Source: Pseudomonadota bacterium
Lineage (GTDB): Bacteria > Pseudomonadota > Gammaproteobacteria > Steroidobacterales > Steroidobacteraceae
Direction of reading: 5' to 3'
DNA length: 13,790 bases
Assembly: GCA_021850555.1 (NCBI GenBank)
Contig: JAJZLX010000710.1
Location: forward strand, 1-13,790
Position 1 is the first letter of the stretch. Each line of letters begins with the position of its first letter. A program made the translations under genes and the position numbers. A model generated the notes under the pieces. That model saw only the letters and a program-made list of their open reading frames with translations. It made no database searches and had not been told where the DNA came from. Of this stretch, positions 1-6,937 are shown piece after piece.

Positions 1-172
1 GAATCGGCCGCACCTGAGGCCGCCTGAGCTGGTGGATTCCACCATCTCTCGCTAGTGGCAAGTCCGATTGCCGAACCGCACGCGAACACCGGATCATGTC
101 CACCGTCTCGGTCAACCCCGAGAACGTCGCATCGACTCGATACGGCGGCAATACCAGGGAGATGCATGGACC

Positions 173-1732
173 ATGCTCACGCCCCCTCCTGACCTCGCCC
201 GCCTCGCGCTCCAGGATGCCCCGGATGCGATGATCATCACGGATGCGACCGGCACGATCCTCTTCGCCAACCTTCGGGCCGGGAGCCTCTTCGGATGCGA
301 CCGGGCCGAGCTCATCGGCTGCAATGTCGACAGCCTGATGCCCGAGCCGTGCCGGGAGCGGCCTGTGGCGCACCGTGAGGAGTATCTGCGCCGGCCCCAC
401 GTGCGGCCCATGGGCCAGGGACTGGAGCTCGCCGGCGTTCGCCGCGACGGCGCCGAGATTCCGGTTGAGATCAGCTTGAGCCCCATCGAGGGCCCCGATG
501 GTCTGCTCGTCGCGGCGGCCATCCGCGACGCGAGCGGCCGCAAGCGCATCGAGCGCGAGCTCATCGCGGCACGCACCGCCGCCGAGCAGGCACGCTCGGC
601 TGCCGAGCAGGCGCGCGAGTCCGCGCAGCGCGCCAGCCAGGCGAAAAGCCGCTTCCTCGCGACGGCGAGCCATGACCTGCGCCAGCCGCTGCAGACCCTC
701 GCCCTGCTGAACGGGACACTGCGACGGGTCGTGGCGGATGCCGACGTCGCGCAGATCCTCACACAACAGGAACAGGCGATCGGTGCGATGTCGCGGCTGA
801 TCAATGCGCTGCTCGACATCAGCAAGCTCGAGTCCGGAGCGGTGAAGCCCGACCCCGTGGACTTTCCGGTGGCGGCGATCTTCGAGGAGCTCAGGCGGGA
901 ATTCGCCGGCATTGCCGCGGACAAGCAACTGAAGCTGGAGATCGCCGATTCGACGGTCCGCGCGCACAGCGACCCCTCGCTCGTCGAGCAGGTGTTGCGC
1001 AACCTGGTCTCGAACGCCATCAAATACACGCGCCGCGGAAAAGTGGCGCTCACTTGCATGCTGGTGCCGGGCTCGCTTCTGCGCCTGGAGGTGCTCGATA
1101 CCGGCATCGGCATCCCCGCGAACCAGCTCGCCTGCATTTACGACGAGTTCTACCAGGTTGGCGTCGCCACCAACCGGGCGCGCGACGGCTACGGTCTCGG
1201 GCTCTCCATCGTCAAGCGGATCGTCGAGCTGCTCGGCCTGCGCTTGGAGGTTAGCTCCCAGCCCGGCGAGGGCTCCTCGTTCTCGCTGCTGCTGCCGGCG
1301 GCCACCGGCCGGGAAGCGCCGCCGCGCCCGGCGGCCGAGCCCGAGGCCGCCACCGCTGCCGCCCGGCGCGAGCAACGCGTGCTCCTGGTGGAGGACGACG
1401 CCTGGGTACGGGACGCAACTCGGATGCTGTTGAGCGTGGAGGGCTACCGGGTAACGGCGGTCGCCACACTCGAGGAAGCCCTCGAGGTCGCCTCGGCAGG
1501 CGTGGACATCCTGGTGACGGACTACCATCTGTCGGACGGCCTCACCGGCACGCAGGTGATCACGGCGCTGCGCGAGACGCTCGGCCGGCCGCTGAAAGCG
1601 GTGCTCGTCACCGCAGACACCTCCAGGGCGATCCGCGACCTGCCTCGCGATCCGAACCTGTGCGTCGCGAGCAAGCCGCTGAGGGCCGAGGAGATGCTGA
1701 CATTGCTCAGCACCTTGAGCGCCGGCACCTGA
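173..1732 (+). CDS. Hybrid sensor histidine kinase (PAS - HisKA - HATPase - receiver)
   Basis: A soluble sensor kinase that should autophosphorylate a histidine and pass phosphate to its own receiver; the signal and output are unknown. From the ATG at 173 the protein is 519 residues: PAS about 8-125, a short Ala/Glu/Gln coiled coil 132-158 with a 7-residue repeat, H-box SHDLRQPL with His167, N-box around Asn281, DTGIGIP at 309-315, GYGLGLS at 339-345, and a receiver from 402 with Asp408/409, phospho-acceptor Asp450, Thr480 and Lys501. No membrane segment or signal peptide is visible. The frame stays open to a TTG at 68, but AGGGAG at 156-161 precedes 173 and the PAS domain starts just after it, so 173 is preferred. 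The PAS resembles FixL, but the heme-binding His position appears to hold Pro. It carries no DNA-binding domain, so a separate regulator is needed; none is adjacent. The domain call is firm, the role is not. Confidence 0.9.
   Translation: MLTPPPDLARLALQDAPDAMIITDATGTILFANLRAGSLFGCDRAELIGCNVDSLMPEPCRERPVAHREEYLRRPHVRPMGQGLELAGVRRDGAEIPVEISLSPIEGPDGLLVAAAIRDASGRKRIERELIAARTAAEQARSAAEQARESAQRASQAKSRFLATASHDLRQPLQTLALLNGTLRRVVADADVAQILTQQEQAIGAMSRLINALLDISKLESGAVKPDPVDFPVAAIFEELRREFAGIAADKQLKLEIADSTVRAHSDPSLVEQVLRNLVSNAIKYTRRGKVALTCMLVPGSLLRLEVLDTGIGIPANQLACIYDEFYQVGVATNRARDGYGLGLSIVKRIVELLGLRLEVSSQPGEGSSFSLLLPAATGREAPPRPAAEPEAATAAARREQRVLLVEDDAWVRDATRMLLSVEGYRVTAVATLEEALEVASAGVDILVTDYHLSDGLTGTQVITALRETLGRPLKAVLVTADTSRAIRDLPRDPNLCVASKPLRAEEMLTLLSTLSAGT
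578..619 (+). repeat. Two 21-bp tandem units inside the kinase linker
   Basis: Two in-frame copies (578-598 and 599-619) encode AAEQARS and AAEQARE. They form the coiled-coil linker between the PAS domain and the H-box helix. A seven-residue unit matches heptad geometry and would add two helical turns to the signalling helix per copy. Confidence 0.6.
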
Positions 1733-1749
1733 GCTGAAACCAGTCCGTG

Positions 1750-1769
1750 GCGCTCGCAAGAAAGAGCGC
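1750..1769 (+). terminator. Possible terminator hairpin after the kinase gene
   Basis: GCGCTC (1750-1755) and GAGCGC (1764-1769) form a 6-bp stem with an 8-base loop, 18 bp after the kinase stop codon. A short T run (GGTTTT) comes only about 9 bases later, so it is at best a weak intrinsic terminator. Confidence 0.3.
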
Positions 1770-1835
1770 TTCGCGTGGTTTTCCCGTATGGCCGGCGCGG
1801 CAGGCGGCCGACTACGCTGCGGGGACTCAACCGCC

Positions 1836-1871
1836 TTGGAGCTGTGGCCGGATGTCCGGCTGGCGCTCCAA
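1836..1871 (+). promoter_or_regulatory. Nested inverted repeat in the glgA leader
   Basis: TTGGAGC (1836-1842) pairs with GCTCCAA (1865-1871). Inside it GCCGG (1847-1851) pairs with CCGGC (1856-1860) around the tetraloop ATGT, leaving a symmetric 4x4 internal loop. It is followed by no T run, so it looks more like a structured leader or protein site than a terminator. A 10-bp perfect palindrome, TCAGGCCTGA, lies further down at 1901-1910. Function is unknown. Confidence 0.35.
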
Positions 1872-1951
1872 CCGGTCGCGGCGTGAGCGCGGGGATGAGT
1901 TCAGGCCTGAGCATTAGCGCAACGGACATCTTATGCGGATACGCTTCGCCT

Positions 1952-3427
1952 ATGTACATCGTGATGGTGGCCTCGGAGTGCTCGCCGGCGGCACAGGCCG
2001 GAGGCCTGGGTGATGTCGTTTCCGGCCTCAGCCGGGAGTTGGAGCTGCGCGGGCATGCGGTGGAGATCGTTCTGCCGAAATACGATTGCATGCGCCATGA
2101 GCACATCTGTGGACTTCACCTTGCGCACGGGGACCTGCGGGTTCCGTGGTACGGCGGGGCGATTGGCTGCTCGGTCTGGTTCGGCTTCGTGCACGGACGC
2201 AAGTGCTTCTTCATCGAGCCGCATTCGCGCGATCACTTTTTCAACCGCGGCGCCTACTACGGCTGCGCTGACGAGACCTTGAGGTTCGCCTTCTTCTCCA
2301 AGGCGGCGCTGGAGTTCCTGCTGCAGTCGGGCAAGCGCCCGGATGTGATCCACTGCCACGACTGGCACACCGCGCTCGCCCCGGTGCTGCTCTACGAGAT
2401 CTATCAACACCACGGCATGCACGATCAGCGCGTATGCTTCACGGTGCACAATTTCCGCCACCAGGGGATCGCGGGCGAGGATGTCCTGTGGGCGACGGGC
2501 TTGGGGCGTCCGCAGTACTATTTCGACCCGCTCAGGATGCGTGATGATTTCAATGTCAACGCGCTCAACCTGATGAAAGGCGCCCTCCTTTATTCGAACT
2601 TCATCACCACGGTCTCCCCTCGGCACGCCTGGGAGGCGATGCACACCGGCCAGGGCTTCGGCCTCGGCCACGCCCTCACCGTGCACCAGGGGAAATTCGG
2701 CGGGGTGTTGAACGGCGTCGACTACGATGCGTGGAACCCGGAGGTCGACCGGCGCATCCCGCATCGCTACGGCGTCCAGTGCCTCGAGCGCAAGTATGCG
2801 AACAAGGAGGCGCTCAGGGAGCGGTTCTGGCTGCGCAAGGACTTCAAGCCCATCGTCGCGTACGTCGGCAGGCTCGATCCGCAAAAAGGCGTCGATCTCA
2901 TCCGCCACGCGATCTTCTACTCACGGCGGCACGGCGCACAGTTCGTGCTGCTGGGATCGGGGTCGGAGAACGGCGTCACCGGCCAGTTCTGCGATCTCAA
3001 GCGTGAGCTCAACGAAGATCCGGACTGTCACGTGGAGATCGGCTTCAGCGAGGAGCTCGCGCACCTCATCTACGCCGGCGCGGACTTGATGATCATGCCG
3101 AGCCTGTTCGAGCCCTGCGGGCTCACGCAGATGATCGCCATGCGCTACGGGACGATCCCCGTCGTGCGCGCGGTCGGGGGGCTGCTCGATACCGTCTTCG
3201 ACCGCGACTACAGCTCGATGCCCCCCCGGGAGCGCAACGGCTACGTCTTCCACCAGGCCGACCCCCCGGGGATCGAGTCGGCTCTGTGGCGGGCCCTCAG
3301 GCTCTGGTACGACCAACCGCGCGAGTTTCGCGGCCTGATGGAAAACGCCATGCGCTGCGACCATTCGTGGAACCGCCCGGGCGCCGACTACCTCAACATC
3401 TATGACTACATCCGTTACAAACGCTGA
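1952..3427 (+). CDS. glgA: Glycogen synthase, GT5 family, cyanobacterial-like type
   Basis: Transfers glucose from ADP-glucose to the growing end of an alpha-1,4-glucan in the cytoplasm. With the ATG at 1952 it is 491 residues, normal for GlgA, and starts MYIVMVASEC as the family does; the frame opens at 1775 but that extension looks non-coding. Visible GT5 features are GGLGDV at 17-22, HCHDWH at 134-139, NGVDYDAWNP at 254-263, GRLDPQKG at 307-313 (Arg307, Lys312 matching E. coli Arg300, Lys305) and FEPCGLTQ at 386-393 (Glu387 matching Glu377). The sequence resembles cyanobacterial GlgA more than the E. coli form. The N-terminal nucleotide-sugar lysine of the KxGGL motif is Gln15 here. No strong ribosome site precedes 1952. 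The GH57 gene follows after 26 bp, so the pair is probably one operon. Family call is very secure; nucleotide-sugar preference is inferred. Confidence 0.93.
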   Translation: MYIVMVASECSPAAQAGGLGDVVSGLSRELELRGHAVEIVLPKYDCMRHEHICGLHLAHGDLRVPWYGGAIGCSVWFGFVHGRKCFFIEPHSRDHFFNRGAYYGCADETLRFAFFSKAALEFLLQSGKRPDVIHCHDWHTALAPVLLYEIYQHHGMHDQRVCFTVHNFRHQGIAGEDVLWATGLGRPQYYFDPLRMRDDFNVNALNLMKGALLYSNFITTVSPRHAWEAMHTGQGFGLGHALTVHQGKFGGVLNGVDYDAWNPEVDRRIPHRYGVQCLERKYANKEALRERFWLRKDFKPIVAYVGRLDPQKGVDLIRHAIFYSRRHGAQFVLLGSGSENGVTGQFCDLKRELNEDPDCHVEIGFSEELAHLIYAGADLMIMPSLFEPCGLTQMIAMRYGTIPVVRAVGGLLDTVFDRDYSSMPPRERNGYVFHQADPPGIESALWRALRLWYDQPREFRGLMENAMRCDHSWNRPGADYLNIYDYIRYKR

Positions 3428-3440
3428 GGCCGCCCGCCTC

Positions 3441-3446
3441 GGGGAG
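3441..3446 (+). promoter_or_regulatory. Ribosome binding site of the first GH57 gene
   Basis: GGGGAG lies 7 bases ahead of the ATG at 3454, in the 26-bp gap after glgA. It fixes the start and supports translation from the glgA transcript. Confidence 0.6.
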
Positions 3447-3453
3447 TGCCCTC

Positions 3454-4914
3454 ATGACTGAGCTGCCCGAATACGTCGATGGCCTGCCGAACATCTGCGG
3501 CTGGGAGGCCCTGATCGAGCAGAGCGCGCGCGCAGCGCTCTCGTCCCGTTATCTGCGCGAGAGCCGCATCGACTTCGGCCGCGCCCGCAGCGCCGTCGCG
3601 ATCGCGCTGCACATGCACCAACCCCTGATTCCCGCCGGCGGGCCGGACCTCGCCACCGCCGCGATCATCGGCAACCTGCAGTACATGATGGAGCACCAGG
3701 GGATCGGCGACAATCACAACGCGCCGGTGTTTCTCTGGTGCTACAAGCGCATGGGCGAGTTCATTCCGCAGCTGGTGCACGAGGGCAAGGAGCCGCGCGT
3801 GATGCTGGAATACTCCGGCACTCTGCTGCACGGACTGCGCCAGATGGGCGCGCACGAGGTGCTCGACAGCCTGAAGAGAATCACCCAGGATCCGCTCTAC
3901 CGGCACGCCGTGGAGTGGCTGGGCGCCCCCTGGGGACACGCGGTCGCCCCCTCGACTCCGGCGCAGGACTACCGGCTGCACGTGCGCGCCTGGCAACATC
4001 ACTTCGCCGCCCTGTTCGGCCTCGATGCGCTCTCGCGGGTACGCGGATTCTCCCCCTCCGAGATGGCGCTGCCCAACCATCCGGACGTCGCCTACGAGTT
4101 CGTGAAGACTCTCAGGGACTGCGGCTTCTCCTGGGTGCTGGTCCAGGAGCACACCGTGGAGCGGCCTGCCTCAGGCACGGGGCCCGACCGCAAGCACCTG
4201 CCGCACCGCCTCGTGTGCCGCAACTCGCGCGGGGAGTCCGCCAGCATCATCGCGATCGTCAAGACCCAGGGAAGCGACACGAAGCTGGTCGCACAGATGC
4301 AGCCGTACTACGAGGCACGGGGTCTCGATCGCTGCCAGCTTGCCGGCCGGACGGTGCCGCCGCTCGTCACCCAGATCGCCGACGGGGAGAACGGCGGGGT
4401 GATGATGAACGAGTTTCCACCGAAATACCTCGAGGTGGCCCGTGAGAGCTCAGGGAGCGAGACGCCGCTCATGAACGTCACCGAATACCTGGAGCACCTC
4501 TTCTCCACCGGAGTCCGGGAAGAGGACTTGCCGGCGCTTCAGCCCCTCTACCAGAAACGCATCTGGGACCGCTTCGAGCCTGGCGGGGGACCGGAGCGCC
4601 TCGAGGCGCTCATCAAGGACCTGGAGCGCGAGGATCATCGCTTCCACATGGAGGGCGGCAGCTGGACCAACAGCATCTCGTGGGTCCGCGGCTACGAGAG
4701 CCTGCTCGGCCCCATGGAGAAGGTGAGCTCGCTCTTTTACGAGAAAGCGATCCGTCCCGGGATATCGCCCCGGGAGCACCGCTACCGCAACGCGCTGTTT
4801 CACCTGCTCGCCTCCCAGACCAGCTGCTACCGCTACTGGGGGCAGGGTCTGTGGACCGAGTACGGACGCGAGATCCTCAGGCGCTGCGAGCAGATCCTGC
4901 TGCACGATTTTTGA
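3454..4914 (+). CDS. GH57 glycoside hydrolase / glucan-processing enzyme
   Basis: A 486-residue cytoplasmic GH57 protein, probably acting on alpha-glucan as an amylase, glucanotransferase or branching enzyme; sequence alone does not say which. GH57 signatures in order are HMHQP at 53-57, a nucleophile-region motif GFSPSEMALP with Glu203, and DGENGG at 310-315, where Asp310 is the expected acid/base by comparison with the D-x-E motif of AmyC-type enzymes. A C-terminal TSCYRYWG block at 456-463 is shared in form with the second GH57 gene here. There is no signal peptide. Residues 1-45 precede the usual GH57 start and are an extra N-terminal segment. It follows glgA by 26 bp with its own good ribosome site, so it is very likely made together with glycogen synthase. 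Family is secure, activity open. Confidence 0.88.
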   Translation: MTELPEYVDGLPNICGWEALIEQSARAALSSRYLRESRIDFGRARSAVAIALHMHQPLIPAGGPDLATAAIIGNLQYMMEHQGIGDNHNAPVFLWCYKRMGEFIPQLVHEGKEPRVMLEYSGTLLHGLRQMGAHEVLDSLKRITQDPLYRHAVEWLGAPWGHAVAPSTPAQDYRLHVRAWQHHFAALFGLDALSRVRGFSPSEMALPNHPDVAYEFVKTLRDCGFSWVLVQEHTVERPASGTGPDRKHLPHRLVCRNSRGESASIIAIVKTQGSDTKLVAQMQPYYEARGLDRCQLAGRTVPPLVTQIADGENGGVMMNEFPPKYLEVARESSGSETPLMNVTEYLEHLFSTGVREEDLPALQPLYQKRIWDRFEPGGGPERLEALIKDLEREDHRFHMEGGSWTNSISWVRGYESLLGPMEKVSSLFYEKAIRPGISPREHRYRNALFHLLASQTSCYRYWGQGLWTEYGREILRRCEQILLHDF

Positions 4915-5013
4915 GAAGCGCCGGATCCGGGCAGCCTCCCTGCGCCTGTGCCGGAGCCGCGCTTCATGATGCGCAAGCGCTCGCAGGCGATGGACGACTC
5001 TCGAGCGGCCCGG

Positions 5014-6201
5014 TCAATGCAGCAGTTGCCGGGCGCGCCCGTGGTGGCGCTCGGCCTCATCGAGGTCCGCGTGCGCGCGTGCGACCCATGCCTCACCCCA
5101 GTAGAAGTTGCAGCTCGTCTCGGCGCGCAGCACGTGCCACAGGCCCGCCTCGAGCTCCTCCGCCAGCCCCGGGATGCGCTGCGCGCCGGCCTCCCTCGCG
5201 AGCGCCCGCGCCTCGTGGACCGCCTCGCTCAGCGCGCGTACGCGATCGAGTGCGTCACGCTGCGGGCGCGAGCCGGTCCATTGAGTGAAACCGACGCCAT
5301 GATGCCAGCCGGTATTCCACGCACCGGCGCGCACCGTCACGTAGCCGTGCGCACCATGCGTGCGCAGGTACTCGTCGATGAACACCGGTTGAATGGCGCC
5401 GCGGTCCGCACGCGCGTGCGCAAGCAGATCGCCGTAGAACGCTCCCCAGAAGTTCGCCGCCGGGTTGACGTTGCGGAACCAGCCGCCATTTTCCCCGTCC
5501 GAGCAGGTGGTCACCAGGGGCGGAAAGTCACACCATCTGGTGCGGGCGCGGACTTCCCGATCGAACCAGGCATAGTCCATCCCTGACTCTTGCGCGTCGG
5601 CGAGCTCGCGATCGCGCACGATGACGATGATCTGCTCACCGGCGAAACGGGCCACATGCGGCCGGTACCGGATCTCCTCCCAGCGCATCGGACTCTGCGG
5701 CTGCACGTGCGCGCTGTCGACGAGGACCCAGCGATAGCCGAAGCGCCTCAGCTGCGGGATCAGCTCCATCGAGAAGCCGAGCTCCGGCGGCCAGAAGCCG
5801 GTAAAGGCGGGCCGCCAGAGCATGTGCCGTCCGATCCCGAGCCAGCGCGCGATCTGCTCGTGGCGATCCGGCTCGGGGATGAGAGGCAGCAACGCGTGAT
5901 AGAAAGCCGTGCCGAGGATATGGATGATCCGCTCATTTTGCAGATGCCACAGGAGCGAGCCGCAGTCGACGATGCCGTAGACCCGGCGTTGAAACGCGGG
6001 GCTCGACAGCGTCTGAAGCAAAGTTCCCGACAACGCCAGGTGCACGCGGCCGATGTCCTCGAACCCCCACAGGAACCGCGGGATGCGATCGAGCGCATAC
6101 AGGATCTCCCGCGCCTCCCATTCACGGCGTGCGAGCAGGTCCTCGAGGTTGCCCGCGGGCTGATGCAGGTTCAGGACCAGCGCGTGTGAGATGGGCCGCA
6201 C
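5014..6201 (-). CDS. Second GH57 glycoside hydrolase family protein
   Basis: A 395-residue GH57-type protein, shorter and clearly different from the 3454-4914 gene, and convergent with it across 99 bp. It starts at the GH57 barrel itself: LHQP at 12-15, GFWPPELGFS at 135-144 with presumed nucleophile Glu140, DGENGG at 235-240 with presumed acid/base Asp235, and ETSCNFYWGE at 361-370. The GTG at 6201 is supported by TGAGGAGG at 6209-6216, 7 bases upstream. No signal peptide, so it is cytoplasmic. Both catalytic candidates are present, so it is probably active on glucan. Being next to glgA and another GH57 suggests a role in glycogen or maltodextrin handling, with its own promoter. An exact reaction cannot be given. 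Confidence 0.85.
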   Translation of the reverse strand: MRPISHALVLNLHQPAGNLEDLLARREWEAREILYALDRIPRFLWGFEDIGRVHLALSGTLLQTLSSPAFQRRVYGIVDCGSLLWHLQNERIIHILGTAFYHALLPLIPEPDRHEQIARWLGIGRHMLWRPAFTGFWPPELGFSMELIPQLRRFGYRWVLVDSAHVQPQSPMRWEEIRYRPHVARFAGEQIIVIVRDRELADAQESGMDYAWFDREVRARTRWCDFPPLVTTCSDGENGGWFRNVNPAANFWGAFYGDLLAHARADRGAIQPVFIDEYLRTHGAHGYVTVRAGAWNTGWHHGVGFTQWTGSRPQRDALDRVRALSEAVHEARALAREAGAQRIPGLAEELEAGLWHVLRAETSCNFYWGEAWVARAHADLDEAERHHGRARQLLH

Positions 6202-6208
6202 GGGCTTG

Positions 6209-6216
6209 CCTCCTCA
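6209..6216 (-). promoter_or_regulatory. Strong ribosome binding site for a GTG start
   Basis: Read on the minus strand this is TGAGGAGG, 7 bases before the GTG at 6201. It decides the start of the second GH57 gene, where no ATG is available. Confidence 0.65.
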
Positions 6217-6224
6217 GGGTGTCA

Positions 6225-6282
6225 GTGCCCGCAAAAGGGGCACGGCGCGCTCGCGCAACGAGCCGCAGAAGTGTATATCTGC
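6225..6282. promoter_or_regulatory. Divergent control region with two inverted repeats
   Basis: Between the GH57 gene (minus) and the helix-hairpin-helix gene (plus) there are two short inverted repeats: GTGCCC/GGGCAC at 6225-6230 and 6238-6243, and GCAGA/TCTGC at 6265-6269 and 6278-6282. The second encloses GTGTATA, the most AT-rich part of the gap and a possible -10 region. No good -35 partner was found on either strand. Confidence 0.3.
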
Positions 6283-6334
6283 GAGGGGCGCTCCGCATCG
6301 GTAGAACTACGCACCGGAATTCATTCTCGCGCTC

Positions 6335-6937
6335 GTGAGCCCGACCGAGACAACACTGCGCCGCAGCCGCCTTTACTCAGAGGAGCTCGGCATCGATCTC
6401 GCAGCCAACACCGACACGGAGCTGTTCAAGTGGCTGCTCGCCAGCGTGCTGCTCGGCGCGCGCATCTCCGGGACCATCGCCAGACACACGTACCGTGCAT
6501 TCGAGCGTCACCGGCTGCTCGCCCCGAACCGCATACTCGCCGCCGGCTGGGACTACCTCGTCAACCCGATCATGCGCGAGGGCGGCTACGTGCGCTACGA
6601 CGAGAAGACCTCCACCAAGGTGCTGCGCGTTTGCGACACCCTGATCGTTCAGTACCGGGGAAGCCTCAGACGCCTCAACGCGCTCGCGAGCGACAGCCGC
6701 GACCTGGAAGCGCGCCTCGACCGCTTCTACGGCGTGGGCCCGGTCACGGTCAATATCTTTCTGCGGGAGCTGCGCCCGCGCTGGCCGAAGGCCGACCCCG
6801 AGCCGCTGCCGCGCGTGAAGGCCGCGGCCCGCAGTCTGGGGATCGACCTCGGGCAATACCGGCGCAAGAGCATGGCTTTCGCCCGCCTCGAGGCGGGTCT
6901 GATCCGACTGCGCAAAGTCTCGGAACGGGACGCGTGA
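6335..6937 (+). CDS. Helix-hairpin-helix protein, DNA-glycosylase (EndoIII-like) fold, catalytic residues missing
   Basis: A 200-residue protein whose layout follows endonuclease III: an N-terminal helix LFKWLLASVLLGARIS at 30-45, a second helical region around 90-112, then the helix-hairpin-helix FYGVGPVTVNIFLREL at 131-146. In Nth the hairpin reads GVGRKTAN with the catalytic lysine; here it is GVGPVTVN, so that lysine is absent. The VDTH block with the catalytic Asp that should follow is also not recognisable, although Asp154 is nearby. There is no C-terminal iron-sulfur cysteine cluster; only Cys100 is present. It may bind DNA without cutting, or be a divergent monofunctional enzyme. The only start in the open frame is the GTG at 6335, with a weak ribosome site. 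Its 3' part is overlapped antisense by the aldo/keto reductase frame. Confidence 0.7.
   Translation: MSPTETTLRRSRLYSEELGIDLAANTDTELFKWLLASVLLGARISGTIARHTYRAFERHRLLAPNRILAAGWDYLVNPIMREGGYVRYDEKTSTKVLRVCDTLIVQYRGSLRRLNALASDSRDLEARLDRFYGVGPVTVNIFLRELRPRWPKADPEPLPRVKAAARSLGIDLGQYRRKSMAFARLEAGLIRLRKVSERDA

Noticed and set aside
1..27. Open frame ending in TGA that could be the tail of an upstream gene (ESAAPEAA)
   Set aside because: Only eight codons are visible and an Ala/Pro-rich run is common by chance in GC-rich DNA. A small GGTGG/CCACC hairpin at 31-43 would suit a gene end but is too weak to prove one.
112..1137. Long minus-strand open frame across the kinase gene
   Set aside because: Its protein is Ser/Arg/Ala-rich with no domain and mirrors the kinase codons; it is a shadow frame.
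1931..2908. 325-codon minus-strand frame opposite glgA
   Set aside because: No recognisable motif, and the opposite strand encodes a complete GT5 enzyme.
4915..5013. Possible bidirectional terminator between the two GH57 genes (GAAGCGC at 4915-4921 with GCGCTTC at 4959-4965, CCGGATCCGG inside)
   Set aside because: The arms are 37 bases apart and no T run follows in either direction, so it is not a convincing intrinsic terminator.
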